DNA of 64,000 nt from Clostridiales bacterium. GTDB lineage: Bacteria; Bacillota; Clostridia; Christensenellales; Borkfalkiaceae. The DNA is taken from NCBI GenBank assembly GCA_015055505.1, contig SVIB01000003.1, positions 1-64,000 of the forward strand. Direction: 5' to 3'. Below are positions 25,996 through 34,699 of this stretch, one piece after another. The notes beneath the pieces were generated by a model. That model did no database searches and had not been told where the DNA came from. It saw nothing but the letters and a program-made list of their open reading frames with translations. Both the position numbers and the translations under genes were made by a program. Position 1 is the first letter of the stretch, and each line of letters begins with the position of its first letter.

Positions 25996-27231
25996 ATGGG
26001 AAATAACGAAAAAGATTTAACCTGCTGTTGTTCGTTTTGCGGTAAGACTAAGGACTTGGCTAAAAAGTTGGTTGCAGGTCCCGACGGAGTTTTTATTTGC
26101 GACGAATGTATTGAAATATGCAGGGACGTTATTAAAGCCGAAGAAGAAAGAGCCGAATACGAAGGCGTAAAACTTTTAAAACCTCAGGAAATTAAGGCTG
26201 AACTCGATAAATATATCGTAGGTCAAGATAAGGCGAAAAAGGTTTTATCGGTTGCCGTTTATAACCATTATAAAAGAGTTACCTTTAGGGGTAATCAAAA
26301 TGACGATACCGAAATCGAAAAGAGTAATATTTTACTTTTAGGGCCGACCGGCTCCGGTAAAACTTTGCTTGCAAGAACTTTGGCTAAAATTTTAAACGTT
26401 CCGTTTGCAGTTGCGGATGCAACAACCTTAACCGAGGCTGGTTACGTTGGCGAAGACGTTGAAAATATACTTTTAAAACTTATTCAAAACGCCGATTATA
26501 ACGTTGAAAAGGCTCAAAGAGGAATAATTTATATCGACGAAATAGATAAAATTGCAAGAAAGAGCGAAAACGTTTCTATAACCCGTGACGTTTCGGGCGA
26601 GGGTGTACAGCAAGCCCTTTTAAAGATTATAGAATCTACCGTCGCGTCCGTACCACCGCAAGGCGGAAGAAAACACCCCCAACAAGATTTTATAAGAATT
26701 GATACGACCAATATTTTATTTATATGCGGTGGGGCTTTCGTTGGGCTTGATAAAATAGTAGGAAAAAGAAAGGACAGTTCTTCGTTTGGCTTTGGCGGAG
26801 TTTTAAATGACCAAAGTATACAAGCCGACGCCTACGTTGACGACGTTCAACCGCAAGATTTGACGAAGTTTGGGCTTATTCCCGAATTTGTAGGAAGAAT
26901 GCCAATCGTAGTAGGACTTCACGCCTTAGACGAAACGGCGCTCGTTAAGATTATGACCGAGCCCAAAAATGCGATAGTAAAGCAGTACAAAAAGTTGGTT
27001 GGTTTTGACGACGTTGAACTTGTCGTAACTGACGACGCTGTTTTAGAGGTTGCCAAAAAGGCAATATCTTTAAAGACGGGAGCAAGAGGGCTTAGAACTA
27101 TTTTTGAAAATCTTATGCTTGACAGTATGTATTACATTCCAAGCGAAGAAGATATTGAAAAGGTAGTAATAGATAAAGAAGTCGTTTTGGGGAATAAACT
27201 ACCCGAAATTATTAGAAAACAAACGGCGTAA
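25996..27231 (+). CDS. clpX: ATP-dependent Clp protease ATP-binding subunit ClpX
   Basis: 411 residues. The N-terminal zinc-binding domain is [10 protein letters not shown]...FICDECI; Walker A is GPTGSGKT; Walker [11 protein letters not shown]; sensor and arginine motifs are in place (GARGLRTI). ClpX unfolds tagged proteins and feeds ClpP. AAAAGGAG sits just upstream within clpP. It is followed by a strong terminator. Confidence 0.98.
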   Translation: MGNNEKDLTCCCSFCGKTKDLAKKLVAGPDGVFICDECIEICRDVIKAEEERAEYEGVKLLKPQEIKAELDKYIVGQDKAKKVLSVAVYNHYKRVTFRGNQNDDTEIEKSNILLLGPTGSGKTLLARTLAKILNVPFAVADATTLTEAGYVGEDVENILLKLIQNADYNVEKAQRGIIYIDEIDKIARKSENVSITRDVSGEGVQQALLKIIESTVASVPPQGGRKHPQQDFIRIDTTNILFICGGAFVGLDKIVGKRKDSSSFGFGGVLNDQSIQADAYVDDVQPQDLTKFGLIPEFVGRMPIVVGLHALDETALVKIMTEPKNAIVKQYKKLVGFDDVELVVTDDAVLEVAKKAISLKTGARGLRTIFENLMLDSMYYIPSEEDIEKVVIDKEVVLGNKLPEIIRKQTA

Positions 27232-27237
27232 AATAGT

Positions 27238-27270
27238 GGCAGACGGAAAAACTTTCCGTCTGCCATTTTT
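27238..27270 (+). terminator. clpX terminator
   Basis: GGCAGACGGAAA pairs with TTTCCGTCTGCC (12 bp) followed by ATTTTTG, 7 nt after the stop. Confidence 0.9.
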
Positions 27271-27284
27271 GTATAGATTATTGA

Positions 27285-27299
27285 ATAATCGACTTATAG
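27285..27299 (-). repeat. dispersed repeat, copy 5
   Basis: ATAATCGACTTATAG on the plus strand (CTATAAGTCGATTAT on minus), between the clpX terminator and the hairpin at 27318. Confidence 0.8.
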
Positions 27300-27317
27300 A
27301 GTGGTTTTTTAAAAAAT

Positions 27318-27346
27318 AAGCCCGATTGCCAACGGCAATCGGGCTT
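27318..27346 (-). terminator. perfect 13-bp hairpin, probably the original typA terminator
   Basis: AAGCCCGATTGCC and GGCAATCGGGCTT form a perfect stem with a 3-nt loop. Read on the minus strand it is followed by ATTTTTT. The only minus-strand gene that could use it is typA, 750 bp away across the IS element, so the insertion probably separated gene and terminator. Confidence 0.65.
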
Positions 27347-27428
27347 AAATATTTGGCGCTTTAGCTAGAATAAACCCCCAGTTCTACTGGGGGAGGTAAA
27401 AGGCTTTAGCGAAATAAAAACCTCATGG

Positions 27429-27434
27429 TATAAT
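27429..27434 (+). promoter_or_regulatory. -10 box for tnpA
   Basis: TATAAT with extended TGG; AGGAGG follows at about 27471. No convincing -35. Confidence 0.45.
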
Positions 27435-27486
27435 AGAGATGGTTTGGCAACCGCATCACTAAAAAATACTAGGAGGTTTTTAACAA

Positions 27487-27954
27487 ATGAAAAATGAAAT
27501 AAAGCACACGTCACATTCGACATATCGCCTTGAAGCGCATGTAGTATTTGCACCAAAATATAGGCGAAAAGAAATATATGGGCAAATAAGAAAAGATATA
27601 GGTGAAATATTGAGAAAACTTTGTAATGAAAAGAAGGTGGAAATAATAGAAGCGGAATTGTGTAAAGACCACGTTCACATGCTAATAAGTTATCCACCGT
27701 ATTTAAGTATATCACAATTTTTAGGATTTCTCAAGGGGAAAAGTTCACTTATGATATTTGATAGACATGCAAATTTAAAATATAAATATGGAAGCAGAAA
27801 TTTTTGGTGTAGAGGATACTATGTAGACTCGGTAGGAAAAAATGAAAGAATAATCGCAGAATACATACAAACCCAGTTGGACGAAGATCGTCAAATAGAC
27901 CAAATGACAATTAGCGAGTATATAGACCCGTTTACGGGTGTAAAGAATAAGTAG
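27487..27954 (+). CDS. tnpA: IS200/IS605 family transposase TnpA
   Basis: 155 residues, standard for Y1 HUH transposases. The HUH motif is DHVHMLISYPP (His62-Val-His64) and the catalytic tyrosine lies in ERIIAEYIQTQ (about 127). TnpA excises and inserts single-stranded circular DNA next to short target sequences, guided by the end hairpins. Starts after AGGAGG. No sign of damage, so it may be active. Confidence 0.95.
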   Translation: MKNEIKHTSHSTYRLEAHVVFAPKYRRKEIYGQIRKDIGEILRKLCNEKKVEIIEAELCKDHVHMLISYPPYLSISQFLGFLKGKSSLMIFDRHANLKYKYGSRNFWCRGYYVDSVGKNERIIAEYIQTQLDEDRQIDQMTISEYIDPFTGVKNK

Positions 27955-28090
27955 GCAAAAAAAGACAGCCGCGACATAGCGGCTGCCAGTAATAGAGATG
28001 CGTTGCTAAACTTCGGTGCCCGTTTATGGGCGAGCCGGTAAAATCCCCTTCTAGGGGTAGTGCAAACCACTAGTTTACTAGTGGTTCTGA
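27955..28090 (+). ncRNA. structured 3' region of the IS element
   Basis: No ORF. Successive hairpins: CAGCCGC/GCGGCTG (27966-27985), GCCCG/CGGGC-like around 28018-28031, CCCC/GGGG (28044-28056) and the right-end hairpin. TnpB-carrying relatives encode a guide (omega) RNA in this place. Without tnpB this may be a remnant, a small RNA or simply end structure. Call is tentative. Confidence 0.3.
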
Positions 28091-28091
28091 A

Positions 28092-29918
28092 TTAGTCTTG
28101 TTTTCTGTTTTTAGCCCATTCTTTCATACGAAGGTCACGGGATAAAATTTTCTTTCTAAGTCTTATTGATGTGGGTGTTACCTCAACGAGTTCGTCGTCG
28201 GCAATAAATTCAAGACACTGTTCTAAAGAAAGGACGGTGGGAGTTATAAGTTTTAACGCCTCGTCACTGCCTGACGCACGGCTGTTTGTGAGGTGCTTAA
28301 GTTTACAAACGTTTACCGTTAAATCTTCGTCACGGCTGTTTTCGCCGACTACTTGTCCTTCGTAAACTTTTTCGCCTGCGCCGAGGAAAAGCGTGCAACG
28401 CTCTTGGGCGTTGAAAAGTCCGTATTGGGTAGTTACACCCGTTTCAAATACTACTAAACTTCCTCTCGTTCTCGTGGGAATATCGCCTTTGTATTCTTCA
28501 TAACCTGCGAAAACGTGGCTCATAATACCAAAGCCTTTGGTGTCCGTAAGCATTTCACTGCGATAACCGAAAAGACATCTCGCAGGAATTTTAAACTGCA
28601 GTTTAGTCGTTCCTCTATCGTCAGCGGTCATTTCAATAAGTTCGCCTTTTCTTGCTCCTATCTTGTTCATAATTGCGCCAACGTAGTCGTTAGGAACTTC
28701 AATTACGAGGTCTTCCATAGGCTCGTGAGTTTTTCCGTTAATCTCTTTAAAGATTACTTTAGGACGGGAAACTTGGAACTCATATCCCTCACGGCGCATA
28801 TTTTCAATAAGTATGGAAAGGTGAAGTTCGCCTCTGCCAAAAACCTTGAAAGTATCGGCGTTTTCGGTTTCTTCAACCCTCATAGAAACGTTGGTTTCAA
28901 TTTCTTTAAAAAGTCTTGCTCTTAAGTGGCGTGAAGTTACGAATTTACCTTCTTTACCTGCAAAGGGGCTGTTGTTTACTATAAAATACATTGAAACGGT
29001 AGGCTCGTCTATTGCGACGAAGGGAAGTTGTTCAATGCAGTCGGGAGAACAAATAGTTTCGCCTATATTAATTTTATCAATACCCGAAATAGCGATAATA
29101 TCGCCCATTTCAGCGCTTTCGACCTCAACTCTTTTAAGTCCTTGGAATTGATAAAGTTTGCCGACTCTTGCATTCGTGGTCGTGCCGTCGGTATGAACGA
29201 CGGTTATTGGTTGTCCGTCGGTAATTTTACCTCTTGCAATTCTGCCTATACCGATTCTGCCTACGTATTCGTCGTAGTCTACGTTACAAATAATGGCTTG
29301 TAAGGGGGCGTCAACGTCGCCAACGGGTGCGGGAATTTCACTTAAAATGGTATCGAGAAGAGGTGACATATCGTCGCCGTGATTATCGGGTTCGATAGAC
29401 GCCCAACCTTGTTTTGCGCTTGCGTAAATTACCTTAAAATCAAGTTGGTCGTCGTTCGCGCCAAGTTCAATAAATAGGTCTATAATACCGTCAATCGTCT
29501 TATTAAGGTCTCCGCCCTTATCGATTTTGTTTATACAAACGACAGGTTTTTTGTTGAGAGAAAGAGCCTTTTTAAGTACGTATCTCGTTTGTGGCATACA
29601 GCCTTCAACCGCGTCGACGAGTAAAACTACGCCGTCAACCATAGAAAGAATACGCTCTACCTCTCCGCCAAAATCCGCGTGTCCGGGGGTGTCGATAATG
29701 TTTATTTTTGTGTCTTTATAGATAACCGCCGTATTTTTTGCAAGGATAGTAATTCCTCTTTCCTTTTCGATATCTCCGCTGTCCATAACTCGGTCGGCTA
29801 CTACTTCGTTTTGACGGAATACGTTGGTTTGTTTTAAAAGTCCGTCAACGAGGGTCGTTTTACCGTGGTCAACGTGGGCGATTATTGCAATATTTCTTAT
29901 AGCTTGTCTTGAATTCAT
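28092..29918 (-). CDS. typA: translational GTPase TypA/BipA
   Basis: 608 residues from the ATG at 29918, which follows GGAGATGAAT; the track start at 29942 adds residues without support. G1 is AHVDHGKTT, G3 DTPGHADFGGEVER, G4 NKID; the C-terminal BipA domain includes TRGSLVVFE and the ERCTLFLGAGEKVYEGQVVGE block. It is a ribosome-binding GTPase involved in 50S assembly and stress and cold adaptation. The IS200-type element abuts the stop codon and leaves the protein intact. Confidence 0.97.
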   Translation of the reverse strand: MNSRQAIRNIAIIAHVDHGKTTLVDGLLKQTNVFRQNEVVADRVMDSGDIEKERGITILAKNTAVIYKDTKINIIDTPGHADFGGEVERILSMVDGVVLLVDAVEGCMPQTRYVLKKALSLNKKPVVCINKIDKGGDLNKTIDGIIDLFIELGANDDQLDFKVIYASAKQGWASIEPDNHGDDMSPLLDTILSEIPAPVGDVDAPLQAIICNVDYDEYVGRIGIGRIARGKITDGQPITVVHTDGTTTNARVGKLYQFQGLKRVEVESAEMGDIIAISGIDKINIGETICSPDCIEQLPFVAIDEPTVSMYFIVNNSPFAGKEGKFVTSRHLRARLFKEIETNVSMRVEETENADTFKVFGRGELHLSILIENMRREGYEFQVSRPKVIFKEINGKTHEPMEDLVIEVPNDYVGAIMNKIGARKGELIEMTADDRGTTKLQFKIPARCLFGYRSEMLTDTKGFGIMSHVFAGYEEYKGDIPTRTRGSLVVFETGVTTQYGLFNAQERCTLFLGAGEKVYEGQVVGENSRDEDLTVNVCKLKHLTNSRASGSDEALKLITPTVLSLEQCLEFIADDELVEVTPTSIRLRKKILSRDLRMKEWAKNRKQD

Positions 29919-29945
29919 AAATTCATCTCCTAAAATCCACAAAAT

Positions 29946-29974
29946 AGTATAGCCTTAACGGATAAATTTGTCAA
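29946..29974 (-). promoter_or_regulatory. consensus promoter for typA
   Basis: On the minus strand TTGACA (29974-29969), 17-nt spacer, TATACT (29951-29946). Confidence 0.8.
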
Positions 29975-30002
29975 ATAAATAAAAACCTGTCTATTTAAAA
30001 AA

Positions 30003-30031
30003 TAGACATTTTTTGAAATATGTGGTAAAAT
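30003..30031 (+). promoter_or_regulatory. promoter placed for a leaderless asparaginase mRNA
   Basis: TAGACA, 17-nt spacer, TAAAAT with extended TGG (30024-30031). The -10 ends 6 nt before the ATG at 30038, so the transcript would begin at or near the start codon; no Shine-Dalgarno sequence is present. Confidence 0.55.
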
Positions 30032-30037
30032 TTAATT

Positions 30038-31039
30038 ATGAAAAAGATACTTATGATTGCAACGGGCGGTACAATCGCCTCAAAAAGAAGTGAAAGCGGG
30101 CTTTCGCCCCAAATGAAAAGTGACGAAATTTTAGCGTACGTACCAAAGGTACGGGAAGTTTGCGAGGTTTCGGCGCTTCAACTTATGAATATAGATTCCA
30201 CTAACGTTACCCCCGACGATTGGGTAAAGATGGCGGAAACTATTAGGGATAATTACGACGGCTACGACGGATTCGTACTTTGCCACGGTACGGACACTAT
30301 GGCGTATACCGCCGCCGTGCTTTCTTACCTTATTCCCAAAAGTCCAAAGCCGATAGTTATAACGGGTGCGCAAAAACCTATTGATATGGAGATTACCGAC
30401 GCAAGAACTAACCTTTTCGACAGTTTCTTATACTGTTCGTCTAATTTTGCGTGCGGTGTTTCTATCGTTTTTGACGGCAAAGTTATAAACGGCGCAAGGG
30501 CTAAGAAAATGTACTCTAAAAGTTTCAACGCCTTTTCAAGTATAAATTATCCGCATATTGCGGTAATTTCGGGCGGAAAAATAATTCGCTATATCGACAA
30601 AAAGTATTCGGGTAAGCCCGTGTTTTATAATAAACTCAACGGTAAAGTCGGTTTATTTAAGTTAATCCCCGGCGCAAACCCCGAACTTTTAGACTACTAT
30701 TTTAAAAAACACGACGCAGTAGTGGTTGAAAGTTTCGGCACAGGCGGTATTCCCGACGCGTACGGCGAGGAGTTTTATAAAGTCATTGAAAAATGGCAAA
30801 AGAAAGGCAAGGTGCTCGTTATGTGCACCCAAGTCGTAAACGAAGGCAGTGATATGACCGTATATAAAGTTGGTAAAAGCCTTAAGGAAAAGTACGGATT
30901 TTTGGAGTCTTACGATATGACTTTAGAGGCGGTAGTCGCTAAACTTATGTGGATTTTAGCCAATACTAAAAATACTGCGAAGATTAAAAAACTGTTCTAT
31001 AAAAACATAGTTGACGATATTTTATACGTGGAAGAATAA
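30038..31039 (+). CDS. ansA: type I L-asparaginase
   Basis: 333 residues. The first catalytic Thr lies in MIATGGTIAS and the second in VLCHGTDTMAYTA; the ligand-binding GTGGIPD block is at about 233. It hydrolyses asparagine to aspartate and ammonia; without a signal peptide it should be cytoplasmic (type I). Some family members act on other amides, such as glutamine. Followed 2 nt later by an ABC exporter gene, so the two are co-transcribed. Confidence 0.93.
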   Translation: MKKILMIATGGTIASKRSESGLSPQMKSDEILAYVPKVREVCEVSALQLMNIDSTNVTPDDWVKMAETIRDNYDGYDGFVLCHGTDTMAYTAAVLSYLIPKSPKPIVITGAQKPIDMEITDARTNLFDSFLYCSSNFACGVSIVFDGKVINGARAKKMYSKSFNAFSSINYPHIAVISGGKIIRYIDKKYSGKPVFYNKLNGKVGLFKLIPGANPELLDYYFKKHDAVVVESFGTGGIPDAYGEEFYKVIEKWQKKGKVLVMCTQVVNEGSDMTVYKVGKSLKEKYGFLESYDMTLEAVVAKLMWILANTKNTAKIKKLFYKNIVDDILYVEE

Positions 31040-31041
31040 AG

Positions 31042-32760
31042 ATGTTAAGAAAATTTGCAAGATACTATAAACCGCATTTAAAACTGTTTATTTTGGATAT
31101 GGTTTGCGCTCTTTTAGTTTCGGTTTGCAATCTCGTTTATCCCAAAATCGCGGGACAGATTACAGTCGTTGAGGAGTTGAATTTTATACTCGTTTGGGGT
31201 GGTGCGCTACTTGCCATATTTGTTGTTAAAGCGGTACTTAATTATATAATTGCATATTGGGGACACGTCGTAGGCGTAAAAATACAAGCCGATATGCGAC
31301 GGGATTTATTTAATCATTTACAGACCTTGCCATTTTCGTACTACGACGAAACGAAAACGGGCTCTATAATGAGTAGGCTTGTAAACGACTTGTTTGAAGT
31401 TTCCGAACTTGCCCATCACGGTCCTGAGGATATTTTTCTATCGGTCGTAACTATGATAGGCGCGCTTATTATGATTTGTCTTATCGAGCCGTGGCTTGCT
31501 TTAATCGTGCTTATAGTGTTGCCGTTTATAATTTTTATTGCGACCAAGTTAAGACTTGGACTTATAAGTTCGTTTAAAACGGCAAGAGAAAAGACTTCGG
31601 AAATAAATTCGACGATAGAAAGTTCTATTTCGGGGATTAGAGTTGCAAAAGCGTACACGGCTGAGCAACATGAAAAATTGAAATTTAAAGGGGCAAACGA
31701 TAATCTCAAAAAAGCGAGAAGTATGCAGTATAAAGCAATGAGTAATTTCCATACGGCAATGACTTTCGCTATGGATTTTTTGTATCTCGTCGCTTTTGTT
31801 GCAGGCGGAATATTCTATTGGATGGGAAAAATTACGACTCCCGAAGTTACGTCTTACGTTTTATATATTGCAAGTTTGATAACTCCAATACGAACTTTCG
31901 TTACGATTTTTGAACAAATACAAAACGGTATGACCGGTTTTGAAAGGTTTCAGGAAGTCCTTGCAATTAAGCCTGAAAATGAGGCAAAAGCCCCCGTATA
32001 TGTCGATAAACTCGACGGTAATATAATTTTTGATAACGTAAATTTCAGTTATAAAAAGGACTCTTGCGACGATAAAAACTTAATTTTAAAGAATTTCAAT
32101 TTAAATATAAAAGCGGGTGAAACGGTTGCGCTTGTCGGCCCGTCGGGAGGCGGAAAGACGACGCTTTGCAATTTAATTCCAAGATTTTACGAGATTGACA
32201 GCGGAAAGATTACGATTGACGGAATAGATACAAAAGAAATGAGTTTTTACGATTTGCGTAAGAATATAGGTATAGTTGCGCAAGACGTGTTCATTTTTAG
32301 CGGAACGGTAAAAGAGAATATTGCATACGGAAATTTCGAGGCTACCGACGAACAAATTAAAGAAGCCGCGCGCCTTGCAAATATAGACGGATTTATTTCT
32401 TCCTTAGACGAGGGGTACGACACCTACGTCGGCGAGAGAGGAGTTAAACTTTCAGGCGGTCAAAAACAAAGAATTTCAATAGCGCGCGCATTTTTGAAAA
32501 ATCCGCCCATTTTGATTTTGGACGAGGCGACTTCCGCGCTTGATAACGTTACCGAAGTGCAAATACAAGAGTCATTAGAAAAACTTTGCGAAGGAAGAAC
32601 GACGATTGTCGTTGCGCATAGACTTACTACGATACAAAACGCCGACGAAATAATCGTTATAGACGCTGACGGAGTAAAAGAGAGAGGCACTCACCAACAA
32701 CTTATGCAAAACGGCGGGGTGTACAACGCTCTTTATAATAGGACGGCTTATGTTAACTGA
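31042..32760 (+). CDS. ABC transporter, fused permease and ATPase (exporter type)
   Basis: 572 residues. Six membrane segments (about 15-300) and a C-terminal ATPase with Walker A GPSGGGKTT, signature LSGGQKQR and Walker B ILILDEATSALD. This is the single-polypeptide half-transporter form (MsbA/BmrA-like) that works as a dimer. The substrate, whether lipid, peptide or drug, is not evident. The start directly follows the asparaginase stop, and the end overlaps the GNAT gene by 11 nt, so the three genes form an operon. Confidence 0.92.
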   Translation: MLRKFARYYKPHLKLFILDMVCALLVSVCNLVYPKIAGQITVVEELNFILVWGGALLAIFVVKAVLNYIIAYWGHVVGVKIQADMRRDLFNHLQTLPFSYYDETKTGSIMSRLVNDLFEVSELAHHGPEDIFLSVVTMIGALIMICLIEPWLALIVLIVLPFIIFIATKLRLGLISSFKTAREKTSEINSTIESSISGIRVAKAYTAEQHEKLKFKGANDNLKKARSMQYKAMSNFHTAMTFAMDFLYLVAFVAGGIFYWMGKITTPEVTSYVLYIASLITPIRTFVTIFEQIQNGMTGFERFQEVLAIKPENEAKAPVYVDKLDGNIIFDNVNFSYKKDSCDDKNLILKNFNLNIKAGETVALVGPSGGGKTTLCNLIPRFYEIDSGKITIDGIDTKEMSFYDLRKNIGIVAQDVFIFSGTVKENIAYGNFEATDEQIKEAARLANIDGFISSLDEGYDTYVGERGVKLSGGQKQRISIARAFLKNPPILILDEATSALDNVTEVQIQESLEKLCEGRTTIVVAHRLTTIQNADEIIVIDADGVKERGTHQQLMQNGGVYNALYNRTAYVN

Positions 32761-33448
32761 TAGAGAAATAATTGAAAATTTTGGTGGCGACGAAGATTTT
32801 TTCGTGTGCGCAAAATACGCTCTTTTGCACGGCGCAAAGAAAATTTACGCAGAAAAAGACGGGTTACTTCTTTTTTACGGCGGGGTTTATAACCTCTTTG
32901 GAACGAGCGGAAAGGGGATAGAAAATGCGCTTGCTTGCGTTGATAAGGCTAACTGTTTCGTGTGTTCAACCGAGGAAGAGTGTTCGGCGGTGATGAATAA
33001 GTTTGGATTTAAAAAATCAAAGCCGTGCTATCAAATTTGGTATAAAAAACCATTCGGAGTTAAAATTCCTGAAAATACCGAGGTTAAAAGGTTAGAGCCA
33101 ACCGACCAAAATATTGACTTCGTAACGGATACTTATACGCTTGGCTTTTCACGTGAATCAATAAAAGCGCTTATGACCGACTTTGAATTTTACGCAACGT
33201 ATACGGACGGTGAAATTTCGGGGTATATAGGCAGGCACGACGAGGGGTCAATCGGGATTTTAGAGATTATGCCTAAATTTAGAAGAAGGGGGCTTGGCGC
33301 GTTTTTAGTTGATTATTCGGTACAAAAGGTTATAGAAAACGGCGACCTTGCCTATTGCCATATAGTTAAAGATAATACGGGTAGTTTAAATATGCACTTA
33401 AAGATGAATTTTACCCCTTCAAACAAACTCGTATGGTGGTGCAGCTAA
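32750..33448 (+). CDS. GNAT family N-acetyltransferase
   Basis: 232 residues. The C-terminal acetyl-CoA-binding part reads GILEIMPKFRRRGLGAFLVDYSVQKVI (RxxGxG/A), followed by YCHIVKDNTGSLNMHLKMNF, typical of GNAT. The N-terminal half is less conserved, as in two-domain relatives. The substrate is unknown. The ATG overlaps the exporter gene's end (ATGTTAACTGA). Confidence 0.85.
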   Translation: MLTDREIIENFGGDEDFFVCAKYALLHGAKKIYAEKDGLLLFYGGVYNLFGTSGKGIENALACVDKANCFVCSTEEECSAVMNKFGFKKSKPCYQIWYKKPFGVKIPENTEVKRLEPTDQNIDFVTDTYTLGFSRESIKALMTDFEFYATYTDGEISGYIGRHDEGSIGILEIMPKFRRRGLGAFLVDYSVQKVIENGDLAYCHIVKDNTGSLNMHLKMNFTPSNKLVWWCS

Positions 33449-33462
33449 CGGTAAATTTTTAA

Positions 33463-33477
33463 ATAATCGACCTATAG
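33463..33477 (-). repeat. dispersed stop-codon-proximal repeat, copy 6
   Basis: ATAATCGACCTATAG, 14 nt after the GNAT stop; one change from consensus. Confidence 0.75.
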
Positions 33478-33506
33478 GCGTACTTTTTTTGAATTACGGA
33501 GTGAAA

Positions 33507-34667
33507 ATGAGAGTTTTTTTAATCGTTTTAGACAGCGTTGGAATAGGTGGCGCTCCCGACGGCGAAAAGTTTAACGACGGGGGAAGTAATACCCTAAAAG
33601 CGTGTTTTCAAAGCGGAAAACTTAATATTCCAAACTTAAAAAGATTGGGGCTTTATAATATTGACGGCGTAGATTTCGGTCAAAAGACAGACATGCCTTT
33701 GGGCGCTTATGCAAGACTTATAGAGAAGTCAAACGGAAAGGATACGACCGTCGGGCATTGGGAGTTGGCAGGGCTGGTTTCAAACGAGCCTTTTCCTACC
33801 TATCCTAACGGTTTTCCCAAAGAGATAATAGAGGAATTTGAATTAAAGACGGGCAGAAAAGTTCTTTGCAATAGACCGTATTCGGGTACTGAGGTAATTA
33901 AAGATTACGGGAGAGAACATATAGAAACGGGAAATTTAATAGTTTATACTTCCCAAGACAGCGTTTTTCAAATTGCCGCGCACGAGCAAGTAGTAAGCGT
34001 CAATCAACTTTATGAGTACTGCCAAATCGCAAGAAAAATTTTAGTTGGAAAACATTCGGTGGGAAGGGTTATTGCCCGTCCTTTCGTGGGAGATGAAAAA
34101 GAGGGCTTTAAACGGACTGCAAATAGAAAAGATTTTTCGGTGCAACCGCCTAAAAAGACTATGCTTGACTGCTTAAAAGAGAACGGCAAACAAGTTATAG
34201 GAATAGGAAAAATAGGGGATATTTTTGGCGGTCAAGGACTTACCGAGAGTATAAAAACAAAATCCGATAGCGACGGAATTGAAAAAACTCTCGAAGTTAT
34301 AGATAGGGATTTCGACGGACTATGCTTTGTAAATTTGGTGGATTTCGACGCCGTGTACGGACATAGAAACGACGTGGACGGATATGCGGAAAATCTTAAC
34401 CGTTTTGATATAGGCTTAGGAAAAATTTTAAAAGAGTTAAAAGAAAGCGATATATTGATGATAACCGCAGACCACGGTTGCGATCCGTCAACGCCGTCAA
34501 CCGACCATTCGAGAGAGTGCGTGCCCTTACTTATATACGGCAACAACGTTAATCCGATTAATGTCGGTAAGGAGAGTTTTTCTACGGTTGGAAAAACTGT
34601 TTGCGATTTATTTAGGGTTAAAAACGACCTTTACGGAAAATCAATTTATGATAAAATAATGAGATAA
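33507..34667 (+). CDS. deoB: phosphopentomutase
   Basis: 386 residues from the ATG at 33507 (GGAG at 33498-33501); the track begins at an upstream TTG. Metal-binding and phosphate motifs: FLIVLDSVGIGGAPD near the start, DTTVGHWELAG (catalytic Thr), and ITADHGCDPSTPSTDHSRE at the C-terminus. Interconverts (deoxy)ribose 1- and 5-phosphate in nucleoside salvage. Its TAA stop is part of repeat copy 7. Confidence 0.96.
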   Translation: MRVFLIVLDSVGIGGAPDGEKFNDGGSNTLKACFQSGKLNIPNLKRLGLYNIDGVDFGQKTDMPLGAYARLIEKSNGKDTTVGHWELAGLVSNEPFPTYPNGFPKEIIEEFELKTGRKVLCNRPYSGTEVIKDYGREHIETGNLIVYTSQDSVFQIAAHEQVVSVNQLYEYCQIARKILVGKHSVGRVIARPFVGDEKEGFKRTANRKDFSVQPPKKTMLDCLKENGKQVIGIGKIGDIFGGQGLTESIKTKSDSDGIEKTLEVIDRDFDGLCFVNLVDFDAVYGHRNDVDGYAENLNRFDIGLGKILKELKESDILMITADHGCDPSTPSTDHSRECVPLLIYGNNVNPINVGKESFSTVGKTVCDLFRVKNDLYGKSIYDKIMR

Positions 34668-34677
34668 TCGACTTATA
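34664..34677 (-). repeat. dispersed stop-codon-proximal repeat, copy 7
   Basis: ATAATCGACTTATA; the deoB stop codon lies inside it. Confidence 0.8.
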
Positions 34678-34699
34678 CAAAGGTTTTTAGGAGTATAAT

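Larger units (their letters stand above)
27366..28091 (+). mobile_element. IS200/IS605-type element carrying only tnpA
   Basis: Contains a Y1 transposase gene and subterminal hairpins expected for this family: left end CCCCCAGT/ACTGGGGG (27375-27393), right end AACCACTAG/CTAGTGGTT (28065-28086). There are no long terminal inverted repeats, as expected. The ends are approximate; the right end abuts the typA stop. The 3' non-coding 130 bp is structured (see separate entry). No tnpB is present. Confidence 0.85.
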
